Part shown: piece by piece, positions 26,412 through 35,136 of the stretch
Layout of the letters: every line of letters starts with the position of its first letter
Position numbering within the stretch: the first letter of the stretch is position 1
NCBI RefSeq assembly: GCF_904848665.1
Contig: NZ_CAJHCQ010000004.1
Coordinates: 393,876 to 457,875, forward strand
DNA from: Paraburkholderia hiiakae
GTDB lineage: Bacteria; Pseudomonadota; Gammaproteobacteria; Burkholderiales; Burkholderiaceae
DNA: 64,000 nt
Direction: 5' to 3'
Made by a program: the position numbers and the translations under genes
The notes under the pieces: generated by a model
Database searches by the model: none
What the model was told of the DNA's origin: nothing
Seen by the model: only the letters and a program-made list of their open reading frames with translations

Positions 26412-28121
26412 ATGTTTGGCACAATAAGAGCCCGGCTATCAGCTTCATTTTCGGCCTGCGTCTTGATGATCATTATTGTCGGCGTGGTTGGCGTCGGCGC
26501 CGTTCGCACGCTCAGTTCGAATATGACCGAGACATATCGGGGGAATACCGAACCGATCTTGAATGTCGCGAATTTTCGCGCCCGCGTTCTGAACATCGGG
26601 ATTACGCTGGTCCGCAGCCTGCTTCTCCAGAACGAGCCTGGAGAGTTTCAGAAGGGCGCTCAGGCGATCAAAGCCGACGAGGATTACGTGAAGGCGGCGT
26701 GGAACGCCTACTACCCGAGCGGAATCACATCGGCTCAGGAACGCGCGCTTGCCGACAAGATGAATGACCAGTTGACGCTATTCATCGCCAGCATCGATCG
26801 AGTCATTCCTATGCTCGAAAAGGGAAGCGCCACGGACGCCTCGGACGAATACAAGCAGCGATTTCTTCCTGTAGCACTCGCACTCGCGGCGGCCGCTACT
26901 GAGGATATCGAAATGAACGGGCGCATGGCGAAGCGCGCGGCTGACGAGGCTGCCGAGCTTGCGACGCGCACGATCTGGCTAGTGAGCGCGTTGGCCGCTT
27001 GCGCGGCAATCCTTGCCACGATCGTCGCGACCGTTCTGGTGCGGGCGATTACGCGCCCGCTCGTGCAAGCCGTGTCCGTTGCCAACAGCGTAGCTGCGGG
27101 AAAGCTCGACAATTTCATCCAGGCATCGTCGAGGGACGAAATCGGCCAACTGCTGGGTGCGCTCAAAATCATGAGCGAACGGCTCACTGAAACAGTCCGG
27201 GGTATCCGCCATTCGAGTGAATCGGTGAATGTCGCTGCCGGCCAGATCGCAGCAGGCAATATGGATCTCTCCGCGCGGACGGAAGAGCAGGCGTCGTCAC
27301 TGGAACAAACTGCTGCGAGCATCACAGAGCTCACGGAGACTGTGCGGCAGAACGCCGACAACGCGCGTCAGGCCAATACGCTCGCGACCAATGCGCGCGA
27401 GATGACGGATGCAGGCAGCAAGGCGGTGGAGATGATGGTCGAGACGATCAGTGAGATCACCTCGGACTCGGCGAAGATTGCCGACATCACCGGCCTGATT
27501 GAAGGTATCGCATTCCAGACCAACATTCTGGCGCTTAACGCCGCGGTGGAAGCGGCGCGTGCGGGTGAGCAGGGACGTGGCTTTGCCGTAGTGGCTGGTG
27601 AAGTGCGCGCTTTGGCTCAACGTGCTTCAGCAGCCGCAAAGGAAATCAAGGACCTCATTGAAGTCTCGTCCACCAAGGTCGAGCGGGGCGCGCAGCAGGC
27701 GGGCGAAGTCAGCATGAACATGGGCAAGGTCAGCGGCGCCATTGGCCGGGTGTCGGATATTGTCGGCGAAATCACCGCAGCCTCCGACGAACAGAGCAAG
27801 GGAATTCAACAGGTCCATCAAGCGATCACGCAGATCGACGAAGTGACTCAGCAGAATGCAGCCCTCGTCGAAGAGTCGGCTGCTGCTGCACAGTCGCTTC
27901 AGGAGCAATCAGACCGAATGAAAACGGAGGTTGCCTTCTTCCGGACTGGCGGAGAAGCGCCGCCCTCCAGCCGCGCGACGATGTCGGCGCCATCGAAGCC
28001 GAAACAGGCGACTCGCCCAAAAAACGCAGTCACGAGCCGAAAGCCGATGGCAAAGACCGTGGCGTTCGCGCAGACTCCGGCTCCTGCCGCAACCGCCGGC
28101 GGGGAATGGGAAACCTTCTAA
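26412..28121 (+). CDS. Methyl-accepting chemotaxis protein (Tsr/Tar-like)
   Basis: Inner-membrane chemoreceptor of 569 residues: membrane segment 1 (about 10-32), a periplasmic four-helix bundle (about 33-188), membrane segment 2 (about 190-212), HAMP (about 213-265) and a long signalling coiled coil. The CheA/CheW-binding tip [19 protein letters not shown] and following [17 protein letters not shown] are fully conserved. A flexible Pro/Lys/Ala linker ends in E-W-E-T-F, the pentapeptide that tethers CheR/CheB. GAGGAGAG lies shortly upstream of ATG 26412. Its sensor is related to that of the divergent cyclase, so both may read the same cue. Confidence 0.96.
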   Translation: MFGTIRARLSASFSACVLMIIIVGVVGVGAVRTLSSNMTETYRGNTEPILNVANFRARVLNIGITLVRSLLLQNEPGEFQKGAQAIKADEDYVKAAWNAYYPSGITSAQERALADKMNDQLTLFIASIDRVIPMLEKGSATDASDEYKQRFLPVALALAAAATEDIEMNGRMAKRAADEAAELATRTIWLVSALAACAAILATIVATVLVRAITRPLVQAVSVANSVAAGKLDNFIQASSRDEIGQLLGALKIMSERLTETVRGIRHSSESVNVAAGQIAAGNMDLSARTEEQASSLEQTAASITELTETVRQNADNARQANTLATNAREMTDAGSKAVEMMVETISEITSDSAKIADITGLIEGIAFQTNILALNAAVEAARAGEQGRGFAVVAGEVRALAQRASAAAKEIKDLIEVSSTKVERGAQQAGEVSMNMGKVSGAIGRVSDIVGEITAASDEQSKGIQQVHQAITQIDEVTQQNAALVEESAAAAQSLQEQSDRMKTEVAFFRTGGEAPPSSRATMSAPSKPKQATRPKNAVTSRKPMAKTVAFAQTPAPAATAGGEWETF

Positions 28122-28126
28122 CGGGG

Positions 28127-29302
28127 TTAGAAAAGACCCCGATCGGCAAGATTGGCGTACAGGGCGCGCACGCCGAACGTCCACGGTTCGATTTCAGTGC
28201 AAAGGCGCACGGTGTTGACAATGGCGCCAAGCGGCGGCGCGCTGATCGTGACGCGGTCGCCCAGGTGATGGGTGAAGCCGCCGCCGGGCGTGTCGCGGTC
28301 CTTGATCGGCGAGAACATCGTGCCGAGGAACAGCATGAAACCGTCCGGATATTGATGGTGCCGGCCCCACGCCTGCGAGACGAGATCGAGCGGGTCGCGG
28401 CTGATTTCCCGCATATGACTCACACCTTCGAGCAGGAAGTCGTCGTCTGCGCCCTCCACGCGAAGCGAAACGCTGGTGGCGCGAACCGAGTCGAGCGTGA
28501 AGGTTTCGTCGAATAAACGAATGAACGGGCCTATGGCGCACGAGCCGTTGTTGTCCTTGCATTTGCCGAGCAGCAGGGCGGAGCGGCCTTCGATGTCGCG
28601 CAGATTGACGTCGTTGCCGAGCGTCGCCCCGACCACGTCGCCCAGGCTGTTCACCGCGAGCACGATCTCAGGTTCGGGGTTATTCCACGCAGAGGCGGGA
28701 TGCAGGCCGATATCGGCGCCGAACCCCACGGCGGACATCGGCTGGGACTTCGAGAACACCTCGGCGTCCGGGCCGATGCCGACCTCCATGTATTGGGACC
28801 AGGCGCCCCGGCGCTGAAGTTCTTCCTTCAGTTTGATCGCAGCCGCGGAACCCGGTTTGATCTTCGAAAGGTCGGCGCCGATCAGCTTCGTGATTTCCGC
28901 GCGCACGTCCTGCGCTTTGGCAGGATCGCCACCAGCCTGCTCTTCAATGACGCGCTCCAGAAGACTCACGGCGAACGTCACGCCGCAAGCCTTGATGGCC
29001 TGCAGGTCACACGGCGCGAGCAGCGAAGGGCGATCTTCGGGGCGATCGCCCGCGAGGCTGTGTTCGAGCAGCGCTTCAGCCGTCCCGAGCGGCTCGCCGG
29101 GCGTATGTCGCACGACATCGAGCAGATCGTCGTACTCGAACAAGTCGGCTGTGGTGGGGGCAACCTGCGAAATATCGAAGACCATGCCGCCGCGCACCAC
29201 GACGACGCAGGGGCCGTCGCCTTCCGGGGTGGGCCGCCAGACGCGCCCGACGAGCAGCGCGTTATCGAGATCATGCGGAAGATAAGCGGATGTTGAGGAC
29301 AT
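28127..29302 (-). CDS. Fumarylacetoacetate hydrolase (FAH) family protein
   Basis: FAH-fold enzymes hydrolyse or dehydrate 2-keto acids with a bound metal. The 391-residue product is the long form seen in 2-keto-3-deoxy-acid dehydratase-like members, with GPDAEVFSKSQPMSAVGFG, WNNPEPEIVLAVNSLGDVVG and NDVNLRDIEGRSALLLGK-type motifs (shortened). Acidic metal ligands in NPEPEIVL are kept. ATG 29302 is preferred to the upstream extension of 21 codons. Substrate is unknown; a role with the fuconate dehydratase product is possible but the genes are 13 kb apart. It is convergent with the MCP gene, five bases away. Confidence 0.85.
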   Translation of the reverse strand: MSSTSAYLPHDLDNALLVGRVWRPTPEGDGPCVVVVRGGMVFDISQVAPTTADLFEYDDLLDVVRHTPGEPLGTAEALLEHSLAGDRPEDRPSLLAPCDLQAIKACGVTFAVSLLERVIEEQAGGDPAKAQDVRAEITKLIGADLSKIKPGSAAAIKLKEELQRRGAWSQYMEVGIGPDAEVFSKSQPMSAVGFGADIGLHPASAWNNPEPEIVLAVNSLGDVVGATLGNDVNLRDIEGRSALLLGKCKDNNGSCAIGPFIRLFDETFTLDSVRATSVSLRVEGADDDFLLEGVSHMREISRDPLDLVSQAWGRHHQYPDGFMLFLGTMFSPIKDRDTPGGGFTHHLGDRVTISAPPLGAIVNTVRLCTEIEPWTFGVRALYANLADRGLF

Positions 29303-29444
29303 GGCGGGCGTTCCGGAGTGAGAGTGGCGACACGCATCGTAGGGCGGATGGGCGTGCGCGTCCAAACGAACGCTTCATTATCCAACAGGCTGGACGAGCG
29401 CGCCGCCAGCCACGAATCGACTGAGCGGCGGTTCGTGTTGCGGG

Positions 29445-30674
29445 TTAGAACAGGTGCTTGATCCCCGCAGACACCGCAAGCTGATTCGACGTTGTCGAGG
29501 GCGACAGGTAGCCGATGTCCGCGACCGCTTCGCGACCCCACGAGTCCACGCCGCTTGCGTGCTGGTACGCGGCCGTTGCGTACAGTTCGGTGGCCTTGGA
29601 GAGCGAATAGCCGGCGCCCAGGTTCCACTGCTCATAGCGCGCGCCGCCACCGCCGTTCAGGTTGCCGCCGTTTGTGTAATCGAACGACGTGCCCACGCGC
29701 AGAAACGGCGTGACCTGGTAACGCACGCTCGCACCCACCGTGTTGAACGAAGCTGTGCCGTGGTAGTTCTGCGTGTTGAGCGAGGCCGTGGCCCCGAGAT
29801 CGCGGTATTGCGTGTTGGACCAGGCGAGGCCCAGGATCGCCGAGCCGATTGTCCAGGTCGAGGCCACCGCGACCGTCTGCTGCGTGCGCGCGGAGGCGAA
29901 TCCCGAGATGGACGGGTTCGATGCCGGCGTCGTGGCGGAACCGGCGGAGCCGAGATTGTTGCCAGTGGCGCTCGCGTTCGCATTCGTGCCATAGAGCGAG
30001 TTGTTCGGATTGCGCGCGTTGATGATCGACGCCGCGACCGCAACGCTCGGCCCGGTATAGCTGAGGCCCGCGGACCAGTACTGGTTCTGCGTGAAGTTGC
30101 CGGCTATGCCGCCCAGGCTGTACAGCGCGCCAAACCGGAATCCTCCAAAGGAGTCCGAACTGTATTTGACCGCGTTGTTGATGCGATGCGTGAAGTTGAG
30201 GTTGTCGTAGTCGGCCGGATGGATCGCGAGATTGCCGAAGTACCAGGCATAGAGCAACGGCGACACATAATCCACCGCGGCGTCGGACTGACGCCCGAGG
30301 GATGCGGTGCCGTAGTTGGGCGCGGTGAGCCCGATCCACGCCTGACGGCCGAACAGGGTGCCACCCTGTCCGAGCGTGCCATTGCTGACACTAAAGCCGT
30401 TTTCGAGCACGAACAGCGTCTTCACGCTGCCACCCAGATCTTCGGTGCCTTTCAGGCCCCAGCGGCTCGAACTCGGGCCCGAGGTGCCGCTATCGAACTG
30501 GGCGACCTGGCCGCCGCCGGTGGGTTTGCCTCCAGCGGGCGTTGCCGCCGTTTGAACGTTATTCGTGTAGGTCACGTTGCCCGTGACGATCCCGTAGAGC
30601 GTCACGCTGCTCTGAGCGTAGGCGGCGACGGGGGACAGTGCGATTGTAGTTAGCGCGAGAAGTGTTTTTTTCAT
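29445..30674 (-). CDS. Gram-negative porin (Burkholderia trimeric type)
   Basis: Outer-membrane beta-barrel channel of 409 residues. A Sec signal peptide (MKKTLLALTTIALSPVAAYA) precedes the typical mature start QSSVTLYGIVTGNV. Other landmarks are SSRWGLKGTEDLGGSVKTLF with LENGF, LFGRQAWIGL, and the aromatic C-terminal strand ending in Phe (LAVSAGIKHLF), recognised by the Bam machinery. ATG 30674 is preferred to TTG 30692. It lies 45 bases downstream of an NlpA-like binding-protein gene on the same strand and may be co-transcribed for uptake of the same nutrient. Confidence 0.94.
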   Translation of the reverse strand: MKKTLLALTTIALSPVAAYAQSSVTLYGIVTGNVTYTNNVQTAATPAGGKPTGGGQVAQFDSGTSGPSSSRWGLKGTEDLGGSVKTLFVLENGFSVSNGTLGQGGTLFGRQAWIGLTAPNYGTASLGRQSDAAVDYVSPLLYAWYFGNLAIHPADYDNLNFTHRINNAVKYSSDSFGGFRFGALYSLGGIAGNFTQNQYWSAGLSYTGPSVAVAASIINARNPNNSLYGTNANASATGNNLGSAGSATTPASNPSISGFASARTQQTVAVASTWTIGSAILGLAWSNTQYRDLGATASLNTQNYHGTASFNTVGASVRYQVTPFLRVGTSFDYTNGGNLNGGGGARYEQWNLGAGYSLSKATELYATAAYQHASGVDSWGREAVADIGYLSPSTTSNQLAVSAGIKHLF

Positions 30675-30719
30675 GATTAAGGGCTTCTTCAAGCCGTTGT
30701 GAGCTTATGTGAGTCGGTG

Positions 30720-31547
30720 TCAATGCGGGAAGTAATCGGGCAGTCGATAGCCCTTGTAGGTTTCGTTGCGCAGGATCGCGGCACGGAATTCCTCCGACCG
30801 ATAGGCCGCGACGATATCGGCGGTCTCCTGTGAACCACGGTTCGCCGATTTGACGACCACTTGATTCACATAAGGCGAGCGCATTTGTTCGAGTGCCAGC
30901 GCTTCGGTCAATCGGTGCCCGCTAGATATTGCGAAGTTGCCCTGGATCGCTGCGAAATCGACGTCCTCGAGTGCACGCGGCGCCTGTGCGGTTTCGAGCG
31001 GAACGATGCGAATGCCAGCGGGATTAGCGACCACGTCACGCTCGGAGACATCGACGGGATTGGGATTCTCGCGAATGCGGATCCAGCCAATTGCCTGGAG
31101 AATCTTGAGCGCGCGTTCGAGATTGACGGGGTCGTTCGGCACGGCGACCGTCGCGCCGGCTTTCACCTCGGAGAGCGAATGATGGCGGGTAGAGTAGAGC
31201 CCCATAGGTGGCGTAGGCACTTGTACGACGCCGACCAGATCGGTGCCGTTCCGATCGTTGTACGCCTTCAGATAGACGCTGTGCTGCATCACGTCGGCGG
31301 CGATCTCGCCGTGCCACACGGCCTGATTCGCTTCGAGCCCGGTGCTGAAGTTGACGTACCGAATGATGTAACCCTTGCGCTTGAGTTGAGGCTCGACGCC
31401 TTCGCGGAATTCGTCGGCGTATGGACCGGGCACGAAGCCGACGCGCAACACGTGAGCGGCGTTGTCGGCAGCGCGGACAGCCGGCGATTGCAGCGCAAAC
31501 AGTGCAATAGTGGAGAATAACGTTTGGATAACTAATCGATTTATCAT
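30720..31547 (-). CDS. Periplasmic binding protein of the NlpA/MetQ family
   Basis: Predicted binding protein for methionine or a related sulfur compound; 275 residues from ATG 31547. The signal peptide (MINRLVIQTLFSTIALFALQ, cleavage near V-R-A-A) lacks the lipobox cysteine usual for NlpA/MetQ lipoproteins, so it is probably a free periplasmic protein. Motifs: VLRVGFVPGPYADEF, DVMQHSVYLKAYN, VPNDPVNLERALKILQ, and DVDFAAIQGNFAI. No MetN or MetI gene is nearby, so it must use a transporter encoded elsewhere. It is divergent from an SsuA-like gene and upstream of the porin. Confidence 0.85.
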   Translation of the reverse strand: MINRLVIQTLFSTIALFALQSPAVRAADNAAHVLRVGFVPGPYADEFREGVEPQLKRKGYIIRYVNFSTGLEANQAVWHGEIAADVMQHSVYLKAYNDRNGTDLVGVVQVPTPPMGLYSTRHHSLSEVKAGATVAVPNDPVNLERALKILQAIGWIRIRENPNPVDVSERDVVANPAGIRIVPLETAQAPRALEDVDFAAIQGNFAISSGHRLTEALALEQMRSPYVNQVVVKSANRGSQETADIVAAYRSEEFRAAILRNETYKGYRLPDYFPH

Positions 31548-31775
31548 CACGAGTGCTTTCAGGGACTGGAAAGACCGATTATCGTTGTGGCCCCCTGGGT
31601 CGGCCAATATTAAATCGAGATTTACATATCGACAGTCCGCATGGAACGCAAAGCAATGGGGTTATCTGCTGCGGGAATTAGAAGCGCAGGATTTGATGGT
31701 TTTCACTCTGCCGGGCGGCTTATAACATCGGCTATTTACTTATTCACCGTCGATCTCACATCGAGGCAGCCGAGC

Positions 31776-32738
31776 ATGAACGCACGCCGTAACTTCATTC
31801 GAATCTCAGCGGGCGCCGCAGCGCTCGCCGCTTTGCCCGTGCTCAGCGCTGGTCCCGCGCGCGCGGCCAGCGCATCGCGCACGCTGCGTGTCGGCAATCA
31901 GAAAGGTTATCTGAGTCTTCTGAAAGGACGTGGAACCCTCGAGAAGCGGCTCGCTCCGCTTGGTGTCGCGGTGACGTGGACAGAGTTCGATGCGGGCCCA
32001 GTGCAACTCGAAGCCCTCAACGTAGGTTCGATCGACTTTGGCGACGTGGGCGAGGCGCCCCCTATCTTCGCGCAGGCGGCCGGCGCGCCGCTCGCCTACG
32101 TCGCCGCCACGGTGCCGCGCCCGCAGTCGGAAGCGGTGCTCGTGCCTCACGCTTCAGCCATACGCAGCGTGGCGGATCTCAAGGGAAAGACAATCGCGCT
32201 CAATCGCGGCAGCAACGTCCACTACTTCCTCGTGAAGCTGCTGCAAGCGCACAACCTCCAGTATGGCGATGTGAAAGTCGTGTTCCTCGCGCCCGCCGAC
32301 GCGCGCGCGGCGTTCGAGCGCGGCTCCATCGATGCGTGGGTGATCTGGGACCCGTTTCTCGCCGCCGCGCAAAAATCACTCGACGCCCGCATTCTCGCCG
32401 ATGCGAGCGGCGTGGTCGGCAACCGCGCCTACTATTTCTCGTCGCTCAGCTATGCGAAGCAAAACCCCGATGTCATCAAAATTCTCATCGGCGAATTGAG
32501 CCAGATCGATCAATGGGGGCAGGCTAACCGAGCCGCGCTCGCCACCCAGCTCGCGCAGTTGTGGGGCCTGCCCAACGACGTGGTCAGCGAGGCAATCGCA
32601 CGCGTGCCGTTCGGCACGGGCCCGATCACGAAAGCCATTCTCGCCGAGCAGCAACAGATCGCGAATACGTTCTTCGACCTGAAACTGATTCCGAAGCGCG
32701 TGAACGTGCTGGAAGCGGCGGCGCCGGGCATCGTCTAG
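31776..32738 (+). CDS. Aliphatic sulfonate-type ABC binding protein (SsuA-like)
   Basis: Predicted periplasmic receptor for organosulfonates; 320 residues from ATG 31776. The N-terminus MNARRNFIRISAGAAALAAL has a twin-arginine motif, so Tat export is likely. SsuA-type motifs: TLRVGNQKGYLSLLKGRG, EALNVGSIDFGDVGEAPPIF, LKGKTIALNRGSNVHYFLVK, and AWVIWDPFLAAAQ. The open frame extends to 31641 without family resemblance. No ssuB or ssuC is next to it. Gene ends before a strong terminator; divergent from the NlpA-like gene. Confidence 0.92.
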   Translation: MNARRNFIRISAGAAALAALPVLSAGPARAASASRTLRVGNQKGYLSLLKGRGTLEKRLAPLGVAVTWTEFDAGPVQLEALNVGSIDFGDVGEAPPIFAQAAGAPLAYVAATVPRPQSEAVLVPHASAIRSVADLKGKTIALNRGSNVHYFLVKLLQAHNLQYGDVKVVFLAPADARAAFERGSIDAWVIWDPFLAAAQKSLDARILADASGVVGNRAYYFSSLSYAKQNPDVIKILIGELSQIDQWGQANRAALATQLAQLWGLPNDVVSEAIARVPFGTGPITKAILAEQQQIANTFFDLKLIPKRVNVLEAAAPGIV

Positions 32739-32780
32739 CGCTCGCGCGTGCGCAGTGCCCACCGCTGCGTATCAACCCCG

Positions 32781-32813
32781 AACCCCGGCCGCAGCGCGCG
32801 CGCCGGGGTTTTC
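32781..32813 (+). terminator. Intrinsic terminator after the SsuA-like gene
   Basis: AACCCCGGC (32781-32789) pairs perfectly with GCCGGGGTT (32802-32810), followed by TTTTC. It lies between the convergent SsuA-like and SfnB/DszC-like genes and may act in both directions. Confidence 0.85.
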
Positions 32814-34010
32814 TCACAAGCCGAGCGCACGTCGCGCCGCCATGGTCCGCAGCAAACTATTGGACGGCGCGTGAATGCGCGCGCACTGCACATTCCGGTG
32901 ATGGCGTTCGAGCGGATTGTGCCGCGCAATCCCATGATTGCCCGCGAGTTCGAGTGCGATATCCACGGCCTGAATGGCGTTGTCCACCACGTTATGCTTG
33001 ACGACGGCAGACAGCTCGGCGGCCGCAGTGCCTGCGTCGATTGCTTCGGCATGCGTGCGTAGCAGCCAGTCATTGCTCGCCAGCAGCATCTCGATGCGCC
33101 CCACGCTTTCCTGCACGATGGGGACGGTGGCCAGCGCCGCGCCCCCAAGCGCAGCCGGCTTGCGCTCGTTCAGGAAGGCGAGCAGCCAGTCGCGGGCCGC
33201 GCGCGCCGCGCCGTCGTAGACCGTGCCGACGAGGCTGAAGTACCACGCCGTGGCGTGCGGATCGCGCTGCACGCCGAGATGCGCGGGCCGCAAGCCGACA
33301 ACATCGTCAACGGAAATCGCGGCGTCCGTGAACACCACATCGTGACTCGCGCTCGCCCGCATGCCGAGCGGGTCCCAGGTCTGAACGATGCGCACGCCCG
33401 CCGCCTCCCGAGGCACGAGGAAATGGCCGAGGCGCGGCTCGGGCTCGTCCGTGCGTGCGAGCACGTTGATCCACGTAAGCAAGGGCGCGCCCGTCACATA
33501 GAGCTTGTGGCCCGTGATGCGCCACGAGGCGCCTTCGCGGCGCGCGAGCGTTTCGGGCAGGCCGCCATGCGAGGGCGAACCGAGCGCCGGCTCGACCTGG
33601 GCCGCGTTGACGAGCGCGCGACCTTCCACGCTTGCCTGCGTAAGGCGCTGCGCGAGCGCTGCGGGCCAGTTGCCCGTGTTCTCGCGCGCGTCGTGCACGA
33701 TCATGGCGTGCTGGCTGTAGTGCATCGAAAGAATCAGCGCGACCGATGGATCGCCATAGGCAATTTTGGCGACGATGGCGCGCGCCAGCGCGAGCCCAGC
33801 GCCAAAGCCGCCGTTGCTGCGCGCAATATTCGCGCGCAGCAGGCCCGCGTCGCGCAACGCGCGAAACTGCTCGAGCGGCGGGGTGGCGTTGCGGTCATGC
33901 TCGTCGGCCACGGCGGCAAACGCGCGGCCGAGCAGCGCCGCGCGCTCGATCAACGCGGCTGCCTGATCGTCGTCGCGCGCGAGCGCGGCGTTTGGCGTGA
34001 ATGCATTCAC
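32814..34010 (-). CDS. Acyl-CoA dehydrogenase-fold flavin monooxygenase (SfnB/DszC-like)
   Basis: 398 residues of the acyl-CoA dehydrogenase fold, in the sulfur-acquisition branch that uses reduced FMN rather than acyl-CoA. N-terminal helical domain (RNATPPLEQFRALRDAGLLR), middle beta domain (ITGHKLYVTGAPLLTWINVL; WDPLGMRASASHDVVF) and a C-terminal four-helix bundle with HNVVDNAIQAVDIALEL and PLERHHRNVQCARIHAPS, which resembles the SfnB group more than acyl-CoA dehydrogenases. Last gene of a leftward operon with an aldo/keto reductase 18 bases upstream. Substrate unknown; sulfone or sulfide by context. Confidence 0.85.
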   Translation of the reverse strand: MNAFTPNAALARDDDQAAALIERAALLGRAFAAVADEHDRNATPPLEQFRALRDAGLLRANIARSNGGFGAGLALARAIVAKIAYGDPSVALILSMHYSQHAMIVHDARENTGNWPAALAQRLTQASVEGRALVNAAQVEPALGSPSHGGLPETLARREGASWRITGHKLYVTGAPLLTWINVLARTDEPEPRLGHFLVPREAAGVRIVQTWDPLGMRASASHDVVFTDAAISVDDVVGLRPAHLGVQRDPHATAWYFSLVGTVYDGAARAARDWLLAFLNERKPAALGGAALATVPIVQESVGRIEMLLASNDWLLRTHAEAIDAGTAAAELSAVVKHNVVDNAIQAVDIALELAGNHGIARHNPLERHHRNVQCARIHAPSNSLLRTMAARRALGL

Positions 34011-34028
34011 GGTTCACTCCCTGAGCGT

Positions 34029-35096
34029 TTAACGTTCGCCGCCTGGCGCGCGCGGCTCTTGCGCGGCGCCATGGCGCACGATGCGGCCGAAGAACGGGTG
34101 GCCCGGGTCGTTGTATCCCGGTGTCGACGGATGGCCGCTTGCCACGAGTGAATCGACGAATGCTTCGTCATCCTCATCGAGTCGGCACTGTAGCGCGGGC
34201 AGATAGTCGCGCCATTGCGCCTCGGTGCGCGGCCCCGCAATCGCCGAAGTGATATAGCGGCTATTGAGCACCCACGCCAGCGCGAACTGCGCGGCGGTGA
34301 GGTTGCGCGCGTGCGCATGCGCCTCTACGCGCCGCGCGAGTTCGATCGTCTCCGCTCGCCATTCGGTCTCGTTCAGTCGGCGGTCTTGTCGTCCCGCGCG
34401 CGTGTCGGCCCCCGGCTGGGCGCCGGGCTCGTACTTGCCGGTCAGCACGCCGCGCGCGAGCGGGCTGTACGAGACCACGCCAAGTCCATAGTGCCAGGCG
34501 GCGCTCAACTGCTCCGCCTCGACCTGGCGATTGGCGAGGTTGTAGAGCGGCTGGCTCGCAACGGGCCGCGGCACGCCCAGCAAATCGGCCACACGGCTGA
34601 ACTCGGCAATACGCCATGCGCGATGATTCGACAGACCGTAGTGACGCAGCTTACCGGCCGCGATCAGATCGCCCAGCGCGCGCACAGTCTCCTCGACAGG
34701 TGTGTGGTGGTCCTCGCGATGCAGATACACAAGGTCCAGATAATCGGTATCGAGGCGAGCCAGGCTCGCTTCGACCGCGCGGATCACGTGCTTGCGCGAC
34801 GCACCGGCCGCGTTGATATCGCGGCTGCCGCTGCCGGGCGAAAAGTCGAACGGGTTGCCGAACTTCGTGGCGAGCACCCAGCGGTCGCGTTGCCGCGCAA
34901 TATGCCGGCCAACCACGCGCTCCGATTCGCCCTGGTGATAGACATCGGCGGTATCGATCGAATTCACGCCTTGTTCCTGCGCGGCGCCAATGATGCGTTC
35001 GGCCGTGGCGTCGTCGGTTTGTCCGCCGAACATCATCGTGCCGAGCGTCAGCGTGGAGATTTTCAGGCCGCTATGGCCAAGTTGCCGGTATTCCAT
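34029..35096 (-). CDS. Aldo/keto reductase
   Basis: NADPH-dependent reductase with the (beta/alpha)8 fold; 355 residues from ATG 35096, preceded by AGAGGA six bases away (ATG 35114 is in frame but has no such site). The catalytic tetrad is present: Asp and Tyr in SIDTADVYHQGESE, Lys in WVLATKFGN, His in DLVYLHREDH. It resembles the YghZ/YajO-like group acting on small aldehydes. Within the leftward sulfur operon it may reduce a carbonyl product released by C-S cleavage, which is inference. Confidence 0.92.
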   Translation of the reverse strand: MEYRQLGHSGLKISTLTLGTMMFGGQTDDATAERIIGAAQEQGVNSIDTADVYHQGESERVVGRHIARQRDRWVLATKFGNPFDFSPGSGSRDINAAGASRKHVIRAVEASLARLDTDYLDLVYLHREDHHTPVEETVRALGDLIAAGKLRHYGLSNHRAWRIAEFSRVADLLGVPRPVASQPLYNLANRQVEAEQLSAAWHYGLGVVSYSPLARGVLTGKYEPGAQPGADTRAGRQDRRLNETEWRAETIELARRVEAHAHARNLTAAQFALAWVLNSRYITSAIAGPRTEAQWRDYLPALQCRLDEDDEAFVDSLVASGHPSTPGYNDPGHPFFGRIVRHGAAQEPRAPGGER

Positions 35097-35136
35097 GGAA
35101 TTCCTCTGTGTCATTCAAACAGTGCGACGTGCGCGC

